Assembly: GCA_029168955.1 (NCBI GenBank)
Contig: JAPDOI010000375.1
Span: 620,001 to 684,000, forward strand
Direction: 5' to 3'
From: Aplectana chamaeleonis
Lineage: Eukaryota > Nematoda > Chromadorea > Rhabditida > Cosmocercidae
DNA: 64,000 nt
The position numbers were made by a program, and so were the translations under genes. Below are positions 1 to 12,245 of this stretch, in pieces; position 1 is the first letter of the stretch, and every line of letters begins with the position of its first letter. The notes beneath the pieces were generated by a model, which saw only the letters and a list, made by a program, of their open reading frames with translations, did not search any database and was not told the origin of the DNA.

Positions 1-519
1 TCAGAAACCAGATGCACTTTTGACGACGTCCCGATGACGTCATCAGAAGCCCGAAGCACTTTTGACGACGTCCCGATGACGTCATCAGAAGCCAGATGCA
101 CTTTTGACGACGTCCCGATGACGTCATCAGAAGCCCGAAGCACTTTTGACGACGTCCCGATGACGTCATCAGAAGCCAGATGCACTTTTCACGACGTCCC
201 GATGACGTCATCAGAAGCCAGATGCACTTTTGACGACGTCCCGATGACGTCATCAGAAGCCAGATGCACTTTTGACGACGTCCCGATGACGTCATCAGAA
301 GCCAGATGCACTTTTCACGACGTCCCGATGATGTCATCAGAATCCCGAAAAACTTTTGACGACGTCCCGATGACGTCATCAGAAGCCAGATGCACTTTTG
401 ACGACGTCCCGATGACGTCATCAGAAGCCCGAAGCACTTTTCACGACGTCCCGATGACGTCATCAGAAGCCAGATGCACTTTTCACGACGTCCCGATGAC
501 GTCATCAGAAGGCCGAAGC

Positions 520-775
520 ACTTTTGGCGACGTCCCGATCACGTCATTAGAAGCCAGATGCACTTTTTACTACGTCCCGATGACGTCATCAGAAGCTCGA
601 AGCACTTTTGACGACGTCCCGATGACGTCATCAGAAGCCCGAAGCACTTTGACGACGTTCCGATGACGTCATCAGAAGCCAGATGCACTTCACGACGTCC
701 TGTTCGCGTTATCAGAAGTCTTATGCACTTTTTACTACGTCCCTATGACGTTATCAGAAGCCAGATGCACTTTTC
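520..775. repeat. ACTACG/GGCGACG monomer subfamily, left copy
   Basis: A small cluster of a distinct monomer type is visible here: TTTTGGCGACG, GATCACGTCATTAG, TTTTTACTACG, and further on CCCTATGACGTTATCAG after TCTTATGC. Most of these changes are found nowhere else in array A. The same combination recurs at 25,350-25,740 in array C, including about 64 identical bases around the TCTTATGC monomer. A shared origin by duplication inside the array is the simplest reading. Confidence 0.8.
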
Positions 776-1234
776 ACGACGTCCCGATGACGTCATCAGA
801 AGCCAGATGCACTTTTGACAACGTCCCGATGACGTCATCAGAAACCAGATGCACTTTTCACGACGTCCCGATGACGTCATCAGAAGCCCGAAGCACTTTT
901 GACGACGTTCCGATGACGTCATCAGAAGCCAGATGCACTTTTGACGACGTCCCGATGACGTCATCAGAAGCCCGAAGCACTTTTCACGACGTCCCGATGA
1001 CGTCATCAGAAGCCAGATGCACTTTTCACGACGTCCCGATGACGTCATCAGAAGCCCGAAGCACTTTTGACGACGTCCCGATGACGTCATCAGAAGCCCG
1101 AAGCACTTTTGACGACGTTCCGATGACGTCATCAGAAGCCAGATGGACTTTTGACGACGTCCCGATGGCGTCATCAGAAGCCATATGCACTTTTCACGAC
1201 GTCCCGATGACGTCATCAGAAGCCAGATGCACTT

Positions 1235-1933
1235 TCCACGACGTCCCGATGACGTCATCAGAAGCCAGATGCACTTTTGACAACGTCCCGATGACGTCAT
1301 CAGAAACCAGATGCACTTTTCACGACGTCCCGATGACGTCATCAGAAGCCCGAAGCACTTTTGACGACGTTCCGATGACGTCATCAGAAGCCAGATGGAC
1401 TTTTGACGACGTCCCGATGGCGTCATCAGAAGCCCGAAGCACTTTTCACGACGTCCCGAGGACGTCATCAGAAACCAGATGCACTTTTTCACGACGTCCC
1501 GATGATGTCATCAGAAGGCCGAAGCACATTTGACGACGTCCCAATGACGTCATCAGAAGCCCGAAGCACTTTTCACGACGTCCCGATGACGTCATCAGAA
1601 GCCAGATGCACTTTTCACGACGTCCCGATGACGTCATCAGAAGCCAGATGCACTTTTGACAACGTCCCGATGACGTCATCAGAAACCAGATGCACTTTTG
1701 ACGACGTCCCGATGACGTCATCAGAAGCCCGAAGCACTTCTGACGACGTTCCGATGACGTCATCAGAAGCCAGATGCACTTTTGACGACGTCCCGATGAC
1801 GTCATCAGAAGCCCGAAGCACTTTTGACGACGTCCCAATGACGTCATCAGAAGCCATATGCACTTTTCACGACGTCCCGATGACGTCATCAGAAGCCAGA
1901 TGCACTTTTGACGACGTCCCGATGACGTCATCA
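1235..1933. repeat. Higher-order repeat block, first copy
   Basis: This block reappears 1,051 bp downstream at 2286-2984. I compared the lines by eye and found identical bases over at least 630 bp, ending where AGAAGCC becomes AAAAGCC in the second copy. The offset equals 25 monomers plus one base; the extra base comes from a five-T monomer (CACTTTTTCACG) near 1485. The block contains the rare run GATGGAC, GATGGCG, CGAGGACG, five-T, GATGATG, CCAATGACG, which works as a signature. Confidence 0.9.
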
Positions 1934-2285
1934 GAAGCCCGAAGCACTTTTCACGACGTCCCGATGACGTCATCAGAAGCCAGATGCACTTTTCACGACG
2001 TCCCGATGACGTCATCAGAAGCCCGAAGCACTTTTGACGACGTCCCGATGACGTCATCAGAAGCCAGATGCACTTTTGACGACGTCCCGATGACGTCATC
2101 AGAAGCCCGAAGCACTTTTGACGACGTCCCGATGACGTCATCAGAAGCCCGAAGCACTTTTGACGACGTCCCGATGACGTCATCAGAAGCCAGATGCACT
2201 TTTGACGACGTCCCGATGACGTCATCAGAAGCCAGATGCACTTTTCACGACGTCCCGATGACGTCATCAGAAGCCAGATGCACTT

Positions 2286-2984
2286 TTCACGACGTCCCGA
2301 TGACGTCATCAGAAGCCAGATGCACTTTTGACAACGTCCCGATGACGTCATCAGAAACCAGATGCACTTTTCACGACGTCCCGATGACGTCATCAGAAGC
2401 CCGAAGCACTTTTGACGACGTTCCGATGACGTCATCAGAAGCCAGATGGACTTTTGACGACGTCCCGATGGCGTCATCAGAAGCCCGAAGCACTTTTCAC
2501 GACGTCCCGAGGACGTCATCAGAAACCAGATGCACTTTTTCACGACGTCCCGATGATGTCATCAGAAGGCCGAAGCACATTTGACGACGTCCCAATGACG
2601 TCATCAGAAGCCCGAAGCACTTTTCACGACGTCCCGATGACGTCATCAGAAGCCAGATGCACTTTTCACGACGTCCCGATGACGTCATCAGAAGCCAGAT
2701 GCACTTTTGACAACGTCCCGATGACGTCATCAGAAACCAGATGCACTTTTGACGACGTCCCGATGACGTCATCAGAAGCCCGAAGCACTTCTGACGACGT
2801 TCCGATGACGTCATCAGAAGCCAGATGCACTTTTGACGACGTCCCGATGACGTCATCAGAAGCCCGAAGCACTTTTGACGACGTCCCAATGACGTCATCA
2901 GAAGCCATATGCACTTTTCACGACGTCCCGATGACGTCATCAGAAGCCAGATGCACTTTTGACGACGTCCCGATGACGTCATCA
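2286..2984. repeat. Higher-order repeat block, second copy
   Basis: Copy of 1235-1933 at a 1,051-bp offset, identical by eye for at least 630 bp. The same signature of rare variants also appears near 3788 and 5175, with more divergence between. The spacings of the signature are therefore 1051, 1334 and 1387 bp, so the higher-order period varies by whole numbers of monomers rather than being fixed. Confidence 0.9.
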
Positions 2985-5900
2985 AAAGCCCGAAGCACTT
3001 TTGACGACATCCCGATGACGTCATCAGAAGCCAGATGCACTTTTCCCGACGTCCCGATGACGTCATCAGAAGCCCGAAGCACTTTTGACGACGTCCCGAT
3101 GACGTCATCAGAAGCCAAATGCACTTTTCACGACGTCCCGATGACGTCATCAGAAGCCAGATGCACTTTTGACGACGTCATCAGAAGCCCGAAGCACTTT
3201 TGACGACGTCCCGATGACGTCATCAGAAGCCAGATGCACTTTTGACGACGTCCCGATGACATCATCAGAAGCCAGATGCACTTTTCACAACGTCCCGATG
3301 ACGTCATCAGAAGCCAGATGCACTTTTCACAACGTCCCGATGACGTCATCAGAAGCCAGATGCACTTTTGACGACGTCCCGATGACGTCATCAGAAGCCA
3401 GATGCACTTTTGACGACGTCCCGATGACGTCATCAGAAGCCAGATGCACTTTTGACGACGTCCCGATGACGTCATCAGAAGCCCGAAGCACTTTTGACGA
3501 CGTTCCGATGACGTCATCAGAAGCCAGATGCACTTTTGACGACGTCCCGATGACGTCATCAGAAGCCAGATGCACTTTTGACGACGTCCCGATGACGTCA
3601 TCAGAAGCCAGATGCACTTTTCACGACGTCCCGATGACGTCATCAGAAGCCAGATGCACTTTTGACAACGTCCCGATGACGTCATCAGAAACCAGATGCA
3701 CTTTTCACGACGTCCCGATGACGTCATCAGAAGCCCGAAGCACTTTTGACGACGTTCCGATGACGTCATCAGAAGCCAGATGGACTTTTGACGACGTCCC
3801 GATGGCGTCATCAGAAGCCCGAAGCACTTTTCACGACGTCCCGAGGACGTCATCAGAAACCAGATGCACTTTTTCACGACGTCCCGATGATGTCATCAGA
3901 AGGCCGAAGCACTTTTGACGACGTCCCAATGACGTCATCAGAAGCCAGATGCACTTTTCACGACGTCCCGATGACGTCATCAGAAGCCCGAAGCACTTTT
4001 GACGACGTCCCGATGACGTCATCAGAAGCCAGATGCACTTTTCACGACGTCCCGATGACGTCATCAGAAGCCCGAAGCACTTTTGACGACGTCCCGATGA
4101 CGTCATCAGAAGCCAGATGCACTTTTGACGACGTCCCGATGACGTCATCAGAAGCCAGATGCACTTTTCACGACGTCCCGATGACGTCATCAGAAGCCAG
4201 ATGCACTTTTGACAACGTCCCGGTGACGTCATCAGAAGCCAGATGCACTTTCTACGACGTCCCGATGACGTCATCAGAAGCCCGAAGCACTTTTGACGAC
4301 GTCCCGATGACGTCATCAGAAGCCAGATGCACTTTTGACGACGTCCCGATGACGTCATCAGAAGCCCGAAGCACTTTTGACGACGTCCCGATGACGTCAT
4401 CAGAAGCCAGATGCACTTTTGACGACGTCCCGATGACGTCATCAGGAGCCAGATGCACTTTTGATGACGTCCCGATGACGTCATCAGAAGCCAGATGCAC
4501 TTTTCACGACGTCCCGATGACGTCATCAGAAGCCAGATGCACTTTTCACGACGTCCCGATGACGTCATCAGAAGCCAGATGCACTTTTCACGACGTCCCG
4601 ATGACGTCATCAGAAACCAGATGCACTTTTCACGACGTCCCGATGACGTCAACAGAAGCCCGAAGCACTTCTGACGACGTTCCGATGACGTCATCGGAAG
4701 CCAGATGCACTTTTCACGACGTCCCGATGACGTCATCAGAAGCCAGATGCACTTTTCACGACGTCCCGATGACGTCATCAGAAGCCCGAAGCACTTTTCA
4801 CGACGTCCCGATGACGTCATCAGAAGGCCGAAGCACTTTTGACGACGTCCCAATGACGTCATCAGAAGCCAGATGCACTTTTCACGACGTCCCGATGACG
4901 TCATCAGAAGCCCGAAGCACTTTTGACGACGTCCCAATGACGTCATCAGAAGCCATATGCACTTTTCACGACGTCCCGATGACGTCATCAGAAGCCAGAT
5001 GCACTTTTCACGACGTCCCGATGACGTCATCAGAAGCCAGATGCACTTTTGACAACGTCCCGATGACGTCATCAGAAACCAGATGCACTTTTCACGACGT
5101 CCCGATGACGTCATCAGAAGCCCGAAGCACTTTTGACGACGTTCCGATGACGTCATCAGAAGCCAGATGGACTTTTGACGACGTCCCGATGGCGTCATCA
5201 GAAGCCCGAAGCACTTTTCACGACGTCCCGAGGACGTCATCAGAAACCAGATGCACTTTTTCACGACGTCCCGATGACGTCATCAGAAGCCCGAAGCACT
5301 TCTGACGACGTCCCAATGACGTTATCAGAAGCCAGATGCACTTTTCACGACGTCCCGATGACGTCATCAGAAGCCCGAAGCACTTTTGACGACGTCCCAA
5401 TGACGTCATCAGAAGCCATATGCACTTTTCACGACGTCCCGATGATGTCATCAGAAGGCAAAGCACATTTGACGACGTCCCGATGACGTCATCAGAAGCC
5501 CGAAGCACTTCTGACGACGTTCCGATGACATCATCAGAAGCCAGATGCACTTTTGACGACGTCCCGATGACGTCATCAGAAGCCCGAAGCACTTTTTACG
5601 ACGTCCCGATGACGTCATCAGAAGCCCGAAGCATTTTGACGACGTCCTTTGGCGACGTTCCGATGACGTCATCAGAAGGCCGAAGCACTTTTGACGACGT
5701 CCCAATGACGTCATCAGAAGCCAGATGCACTTTTCACGACGTCCCGATGACGTCATCAGAAGCCCGAAGCACTTTTGACGACGTCCCAATGACGTCATCA
5801 GAAGCCATATGCACTTTTCACGACGTCCCGATGACGTCATCAGAAGCCAGATGCACTTTTCACGACGTCCCGATGACGTCATCAGAAGCCAGATGCACTT

Positions 5901-8620
5901 TTGACAACGTCCCGATGACGTCATCAGAAACCAGATGCACTTTTCACGACGTCCCGATGACGTCATCAGAAGCACGAAGCTCTTTTCACGACGTCCCGAT
6001 GACGTCATCAGAAGCCCGAAGCATTTTGACGACGTCCCGATGACGTCATCAGAAGCCCGAAGCACTTTTCACGACGTCCCGATGACGTCATCAGAAGCCA
6101 GATGCACTTTTCACGACGTCCCGATGACGTCATCAGAAGCCAGATGCACTTTTGACAACGTCCCGATGACGTCATCAGAAACCAGATGCACTTTTCACGA
6201 CGTCCCGATGACGTCATCAGAAGCCAGATGCACTTTTCACGACGTCCCGATGACGTCATCAGAAGCCAGATGCACTTTTGACAACGTCCCGATGACGTCA
6301 TCAGAAACCAGATGCACTTTTGACGACGTCCCGATGACGTCATCAGAAGCCCAAAGCACTTCTGACGACGTTCCGATGACGTCATCAGAAGCCAGATGCA
6401 CTTTTGACGACGTCCCGATGACGTCATCAGAAGCCCGAAGCATTTTGACGACGTCCTTTGGCGACGTTCCGATGACGTCATCAGAAGCCAGATGGACTTT
6501 TGACGACGTCCCGATGGCGTCATCAGAAGCCCGAAGCACTTTTCACGACGTCCCGAGGACGTCATCAGAAGCCAGATGCACTTTTGACAACGTCCCGATG
6601 ACGTCATCAGAAGCCCGAAGCACTTTTTACGACGTCCCGATGACGTCATCAGAAGCCCGAAGCATTTTGACGACGTCCCGAGGACGTCATCAGAAACCAG
6701 ATGCACTTTTTCACGACGTCCCGATGACGTCACCAGAAGGTCGAAGCACATTTGACGACGTCCCAATGACGTCATCAGAAGCCCGAAGCACTTTTCACGA
6801 CGTCCCGATGACGTCATCAGAAGCCAGATGCACTTTTCACGACGTCCCGATGACGTCATCAGAAGCCAGATGCACTTTTGACAACGTCCCGATGACGTCA
6901 TCAGAAACCAGATGCACTTTTGACGACGTCCCGATGACGTCATCAGAAGCCCGAAGCACTTCTGACGACGTTCCGATGACGTCATCAGAAGCCAGATGCA
7001 CTTTTGACGACGTCCCGATGACGTCATCAGAAGCCAGATGCACTTTTGACGACGTCCCGATGACATCTCCAGATACCAGACGCACTTTTCACGACGTCCC
7101 GATGACGTCATCAGAAGCCAGATGCACTTTTCACGACGTCCCGATGACGTCATCAGAAGCCCGAAGCACTTTTGACGACGTCCCGATGACGTCATCAGAA
7201 GCCAGATGCACTTTTGACGACGTCCCGATGACGTCATCAGAAGCCCGAAGCACTTTTGACGACGTCCCGATGACGTCATCAGAAGCCCGAAGCACTTTTG
7301 ACGACGTCCCGGTGACGTCATCAGAAGCCAGATGCACTTTCTACGACGTCCCGATGACGTCATCAGAAGCCAGATGCACTTTTGACGACGTCCCGATGAC
7401 GTCATCAGAAGCCAGATGCACTTTTGACGACGTCCCGATGACGTCATCAGAAGCCCGAAGCACTTTTCACGACGTCCCGATGACGTCATCAGAAGCCAGA
7501 TGCACTTTTGACGACCTCCCGATGACGTCATCAGAAGCCAGATGCACTTTTCACGACGTCCCGATGACGTCATCAGAAGCCAGATGCACTTTTGACGACG
7601 TCCCGATGACGTCATCAGGAGCCAGATGCACTTTTGACAACGTCCCGATGACGTCATCAGAAACAGATGCACTTTTCACGACGTCCCGATGACGTCATCA
7701 GAAGCCCGAAGCACTTTTCACGACGTCCCGATGATGTCATCAGAAGCCCGAAGCACATTTGACGACGTCCCGATGGCGTCATCAGAAGTCATATGCACTT
7801 TTCACGACGTCCCGATGACGTCATCAGAAGCCAGATGCACTTTTCACGACGTCCCGATGACGTCATCAGAAGCCAGATGCACTTTTGACAACGTCCCGAT
7901 GACGTCATCAGAAACCAGATGCACTTTTCACGACGTCCCGATGACGTCATCAGAAGCCCGAAGCACTTTTGACGACGTTCCGATGACGTCATCAGAAGCC
8001 AGATGCACTTTTGACAACGTCCCGATGACGTCATCAGAAACCAGATGCACTTTTCACGACGTCCCGATGACGTCATCAGAAGCCCGAAGCACTTTTGACG
8101 ACGTTCCGATGACGTCATCAGAAGCCAGATGCACTTTTGACGACGTCCCGATGACGTCATCAGAAGCCCGAAGCACTTTTGACGACGTCCCGATGACGTC
8201 ATCAGAAACCAGATGCACTTTTCACGACGTCCCGATGACGTCATCAGAAGGCCGAAGCACTTTTGACGACGTCCCAATGACGTCATCAGAAGCCAGATGC
8301 ACTTTTCACGACGTCCCGATGACGTCATCAGAAGCCCGAAGCACTTTTGACGACGTCCCAATGACGTCATCAGAAGCCATATGCACTTTTCACGACGTCC
8401 CGATGATGTCATCAGAAGGCCGAAGCACATTTGACGACGTCCCAATGACGTCATCAGAAGCCCGAAGCACTTTTCACGACGTCCCGATGACGTCATCAGA
8501 AGCCAGATGCACTTTTCACGACGTCCCGATGACGTCATCAGAAGCCAGATGCACTTTCGACGACGTCCCGATGACGTCATCAGAAGCCCGAAGCACTTTT
8601 GACGTCGTCCCAGTGACGTC

Positions 8621-8625
8621 ATCAG
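8621..8625. repeat. Target site duplication, left (ATCAG)
   Basis: The five bases before the 5' LTR of copy 1 match the five bases after its 3' LTR (15122-15126). Five bases is the usual duplication size for BEL/Pao integrases. ATCAG also belongs to the satellite consensus, but the exact in-register overlap of five bases supports a true duplication. Confidence 0.8.
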
Positions 8626-8788
8626 TATCGCGACTATCGCGAGAACAACAAGGAGAAGACCTAGGGAGACCGGGCAAGACCGGGCTCCTTCATTAATGAA
8701 GCGATATCACGGAAGAACAAACAACTTGAATGTGATACTGTGATCATTTATGTTTTGTTATTGTGTGATATGATAATGAACGCTACCC

Positions 8789-8796
8789 TATAAAAG
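8789..8796 (+). promoter_or_regulatory. TATA box in 5' LTR, copy 1
   Basis: TATAAAAG preceded by CCC, 164 bp into the LTR. It is the only strong TATA motif in the LTR and is conserved in all four LTRs (also 15022, 17386 and 23597). Transcription would start about 30 bp downstream, near 8820, so the U3/R boundary probably lies there. Confidence 0.75.
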
Positions 8797-8825
8797 GGTT
8801 AGCTCGGTGTGCATACTTCACTTAG

Positions 8826-8831
8826 AATAAA
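8826..8831 (+). promoter_or_regulatory. Polyadenylation signal AATAAA in 5' LTR, copy 1
   Basis: AATAAA lies only 37 bp after the TATA box, which implies a very short R region. The preceding context is CTTAG here but CTTGTG in the other three LTRs. Confidence 0.6.
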
Positions 8832-8887
8832 TCGCTTCCCCTCGACGGCCTCGATACAGCAGCACAGCCCAGAAGCGGGCTTCTACA

Positions 8888-8899
8888 TGGTGCATCGGC
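8888..8899 (+). other. Primer binding site, tRNA-Gly-like (copy 1)
   Basis: TGGTGCATCGGC follows the LTR end directly. TGG is the expected complement of a tRNA CCA tail, and the 12 bases match my recollection of the 3' end of nematode tRNA-Gly(GCC). The position directly against the LTR is certain. The tRNA identity is from memory and needs a search. Confidence 0.7.
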
Positions 8900-9154
8900 T
8901 CTGCTGAATCTGGGATCGATACGTGTGGCAACTGGCTGGAATCTAGCACAAGCGCTAGAAGACGTTGGCTCCTGCTGTCTGCCTGGTGGAATTGGCTCGA
9001 CAACGCTCGGGATCAGATTTGAGCTGGTGCTTGATCATTGTGGCTGCTGGTTGGTCGATCAAGGTATCCTAGAAGGTGCGTCTTCAATCTTCACTGTCCT
9101 GTGATAAAAGGCTAGATTTGTCCATCGCTCCGTGTGTCACCTCTGTTTACTGCT
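8900..9154 (+). other. Untranslated leader of copy 1
   Basis: Sequence between the primer site and the first Gag ATG. It is collinear with 17498-17749 of copy 2, with a few substitutions and small indels, for example CTCGGGATCAG here against CTCGATCG. No ORF, splice signal or structured motif stands out to me. Confidence 0.6.
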
Positions 9155-9671
9155 ATGTCGTTGAGGACTCACAAAGGAAGGGTGTCTCGTACCCAAAATC
9201 GGCTCACGAGAGCTGGTAACAGGGCTCCAAAGCTGACCGCATCGATCCGACGTTGAAGAATCTCGCACTTCACGAGGTGGTGCCCTGTCGTTGAGGACTC
9301 ATAAGGCGAGAGTAACCAGGTCAAAGAATCTACTCACGAGAGCGGTGAGCGATGCTTCGGATGTCATCGAACAATCAGAGGCGGACGGGTCACGTCTTCC
9401 ACGAGAGCAGTTAGAGCACCAGCTACTTAAAGTTAAGCAGTCAATACGAGTGCTTGACGCAGCCATGATTTCGATGGAAGAAGCGATGGATAAGCTCGAG
9501 CTTGGATATGAGGGACTCGAAGAAGACGAACGCTCTACTGGACTTGAGGATATTCAAGAGTACCAGCTCTCAACAGATGAAGTGATGGAGAAAGCTGAGA
9601 GACTGAAGCTGGATCTGCTAGAACACGAAGTTGAGTCGAAGTCACACTCCAGCGAATGGAACCACCAGTGA
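9155..9671 (+). pseudogene. Gag N-terminal segment, copy 1 (frameshifted)
   Basis: The first in-context ATG of the element is at 9155 and opens with MSLRTHKGRVSR. The frame is lost near 9245, where copy 1 has one extra base relative to copy 2, and it resumes in the stretch open from 9291. Another one-base loss near 9633 ends it at 9671. The protein is basic at the N-terminus and then acidic and helical, with heptad-like leucines (LEHQLLKVKQSIRVL) suggesting a coiled coil used in Gag assembly. This is inferred to be the structural capsid precursor. The N-terminal basic motif occurs twice, as it does in copy 2. Confidence 0.8.
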
Positions 9672-10560
9672 TCCAAACAACTGATTTCACAAGGCGACAA
9701 TCACTGCTCCCAACACTGCCAGTCCCCAACTTTTCTGGAAGAAACTGGGAATGGGACAACTTCTGGCAAATCTTCAGAACCAATGTTCACGATCAACCGA
9801 TACCTCCCTTGATGAAATTTAATTATCTGATCAAGGCACTCCAGGGTGATGTGAAGGAAGCCACTTTCGCGTTTTCAAATCACGGAAGCTAACTACATGG
9901 AAGCCGTTCAATGGCTGCAGAAGCGCTATGGCAACAATGAGACCATCATTGATCAACTCTATAGAAGGCTGGAGAACCTCAAGGCAGAGGGACCGTCCAC
10001 TCGTCAGCAACGGAAACTCTTGGATCAAATCGCGACATCCATGGCTCAGTTGGCAACAAAAAGAAGGAGACGTGAACCAGAGGCAATTGCTCACGCAAAT
10101 CTTCAGAAAATTCAATGAGCGAATCCAACTGAAAATTTTAGAGAAGAAATCAGAGCTCAGGAATTCTAAGGATTGGAGCTGGGACAAGTTCTACTCTGAA
10201 GTGGACGACATCATCACTAAGAAAGAGATTATCGAAGAAGCCCAAGCATCATCAGGCAGTACCAGTCGCAACACGATCACTGAAAACGCAGTCACTATGA
10301 ACTCTTGGAGCAGAAACAGACGACAGTTTCCAGCCCTCCGAATGCCTCTACTGCAAGCAGGCCTCTCACCGTTCGGTCGACTGCCCGACGACACCCCTCA
10401 GTCAAAGAACAGCATTCTTCAATCGTAACAGGCTTTGCAGGAACTGCGGACGTTCGATCACAATGCCGAAGCTTGTAGCAAGCGAGGATGCAGAATATGT
10501 GGACAGAAACACCACACTTCGTTGCACAATCCTCAACGTTCTCCTGGACAACAACCAAAC
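9656..10560 (+). pseudogene. Gag middle and zinc-knuckle region, copy 1 (several frameshifts)
   Basis: The segment opening MEPPVIQTTDFTRRQ reads to 9892, then breaks at an extra T near 9864. The next open stretch, 9897-10118, covers the AVQWLQKRYGNNE helix region. Another runs to 10428 through the WSWDKFYSEVDDII motif. One-base changes near 10060, 10329, 10456 and 10541 scatter the three zinc knuckles (about 10343-10530) over different frames. BEL Gags bear this arrangement: a capsid-like region followed by CCHC knuckles that bind the RNA genome. As assembled no complete knuckle domain could be translated in one frame. Confidence 0.8.
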
Positions 10561-10790
10561 CGGAGACAACAATCCAAGGCCACAAAGTTACACAACCTCA
10601 AGGCAAGCTAGACCCACAACGCAAACCTTCGTTTCAAGTCATCCCGATGACAACGAAGTCTCATTTCCAGTACAGAACAGTCAAGCCGTGATGCAGATCA
10701 AGCAAGCAATCTACGCAAAGGGCTCAGCTTCTCACTGGATCAGCACAAATAATCGGTCCGATCAAGTCACAGAATACAAGGATTCTTCTT

Positions 10791-11383
10791 GATACCGGTT
10801 CAGAATTGTCATTCATACACTCATCCATAGTGGATGATCTACAGCTGCCGCGTGTAGGACGTGAACTTCTTCGCCTGAACACTTTTGGATCCAACGAAAC
10901 AAGAGAAACATATCACGACATCGTATCAGTCAAGCTCAAAGACATTCAAGGACGCATCTTGGAGTTCAAACTCTATAAGAGCGACGTCATAACTAGTCAT
11001 GTAGCGACACCATACTATGACATGGAGGATATAAACTTCATCAGAGAAAACGGAAATCGGCTCTCACTGTTGCCAGCAAAGGCAACAGATCCCTCAGATT
11101 TTACTTGGTTGCGACCAACTCTGGCAAGTCATAAAAGATGGGATTATGAAGCTTCCTTCAGGCCTCCATCTGATTTCCAACCTCATTCGGATACATGACG
11201 TCTGGAAAGGAGTCTGATGTGACGCAAACCAACGCTCACGTTCAGCTAACTATGCCCAAAGACGAAGAGCAAAGCAAATGGGAACAGTTCCTTACCTTTG
11301 AGTCATCAGGAACAGAGGAGTTTACTGGACCCCATCACCTGGAGAAACAGCAAATCAACGAAGCAGTGCTGGAAGCGCTTTAA
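10791..11383 (+). pseudogene. Aspartic protease segment, copy 1 (frameshifted)
   Basis: DTGSELSFI begins at 10791 and is the catalytic Asp-Thr-Gly of a retroviral-type aspartic protease, which matures the polyprotein. The frame stays open to 11198 through RVGRELLRLNTF and YYDMEDINFI. It is lost at extra bases near 11089 and 11173. A downstream fragment (11195-11383) carries the linker toward reverse transcriptase and breaks near 11370. The active site needs two protease chains, as is usual for this family, and only one DTG is seen, as expected. Confidence 0.8.
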
Positions 11384-11549
11384 CGAAACGATCGTCAAAA
11401 GGCCAGATGGATATCACGTCCGACTGCCATGGAAGGGACAATCATGAACATCTTCCAGATAACAGACAAATAGCCGAAGCGAGACTGCAAGGACTCTTTC
11501 GCACATGCCAAAACAACTCCCGTTTCCTTGAGGAATACGATCAAATTTC

Positions 11550-12245
11550 TTCAAGGATCAACTCGCAAAGGGCATTCTGGAAGAAGCTCCAGAAGTTCAA
11601 GACGGTCAAGGCAAGATAATTCACTATCTACCGCATCATGCTGTCATCACACCTGAAAAGAAGACGACACCAAAAAGAATAGTCTTCGACGCATCGGCGC
11701 ATTATAGAGGCAAACCGAGCCTCAACGACGTTCTTCACCAAGGCCCTCTCATACTGCCGAAACTCATTGGAATGATGCTGCGTTTTCGAACTGGAAGAAT
11801 AGAAGTAACATCCGATGTGGAAAAAGCCTTTCTTCAAGTGCGGCTCCAGGAAGAAGATCGTGACGCGACCAGATGTCTGTGGGTGAGAGACGTTTCAAAA
11901 CCACCTACGAAGGACAACACAGTGGTCTATCGCTTCACCAGAGTCACCTTCGGAATCAATGCATCACCATTCCTTCTGGCAGCAACAATACGATTTCACC
12001 TAAACTCAGCAAAAGAAGAACCTGGATTTCTGGAGGAGATAAATACCAACCTCTACGTCGACAACCTATTCTTCAGCGCTGAAAGCACACAGGAAGCCTT
12101 GAAGAAATACCAGACTTCGAAGAAAATCTTTGAAGAGCTGAACATGAACCTAAGAGAATTCACTTCGAACGACCCCAACTTCAACTCCCAAATCAATCCT
12201 AAGGATATGTCACAGGAGAAGCAACTGAAGGTACTCGGGATTTGA
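11550..12245 (+). pseudogene. Reverse transcriptase palm/fingers, copy 1 (ends at a nonsense codon)
   Basis: This frame is open from a +2 break near 11547 to a TGA at 12243-12245. It holds the Pao-type RT signatures: YLPHHAVITP, RIVFDASAHYRGKPSLND, the first catalytic Asp in TSDVEKAFLQV (codon 11814), FGINASPFLL, and LYVDNLFF with the second Asp at 12060. The box is YVDN rather than YVDD, which I recall as common in nematode Pao elements. The stop is a single C-to-T change: copy 2 has CGA at the same codon. The catalytic core itself is intact. Confidence 0.88.

Larger units (their letters stand above)
1..8625. repeat. Satellite array A: 42-bp tandem repeat, diverged and mixed variants
   Basis: Tandem 42-bp monomers fill this stretch. 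Each monomer begins with the palindrome GATGACGTCATC, continues through AGAAGCC and either AGATGC or CGAAGC, then ACTTTT, then CACGACGTCCC or GACGACGTCCC. Four variants recur in mixed order: Cys-type (AGATGC) against Ser-type (CGAAGC), and CAC against GAC before the second GACGTC box. Others are GACAACG, CCCAATG, GATGGCG and CGAGGACG. The variants fall into repeated blocks, so the region has higher-order structure. It is cut off by the left edge of the window and ends where copy 1 of the retroelement inserted. Nothing else is present here; the long reading frames on both strands follow from the period being a multiple of three. Confidence 0.97.
8626..8887 (+). repeat. 5' LTR of copy 1
   Basis: A 262-bp terminal repeat matching 14859-15121 almost completely. 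It opens with a 9-bp direct repeat (TATCGCGAC, TATCGCGAG), each unit containing the palindrome TCGCGA, then two AGACCGGGC units. It ends TTCTACA just before the primer binding site. Differences from its 3' partner include the G run in CCTAGGG (three against four), CATTAATG against CACAATG, and CACAGCCC against CAAAGCCC. The left boundary is uncertain by up to two bases, because AG precedes TATCG at both LTRs; the ATCAG duplication favours the start used here. Confidence 0.93.

Noticed and set aside
7689..8696. A frame running from the satellite into the 5' LTR of copy 1, as a fusion gene
   Set aside because: It joins array sequence to the LTR-encoded pol tail by chance of register; the LTR part is the same tail used by the real pol frame.
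8818..9003. Minus-strand frames within the retroelements (for example 8818-9003, 9831-10187, 22083-22301) as genes
   Set aside because: They lie opposite conserved plus-strand Gag/Pol or LTR sequence, resemble no family I know, and do not hold together between the two copies.
10642..10651. Retroelement as source of the satellite, from TCCCGATGAC in gag-pol (also at 19233)
   Set aside because: A 10-base match is about what chance gives in 6.5 kb against a 42-bp unit on two strands, and it does not extend.
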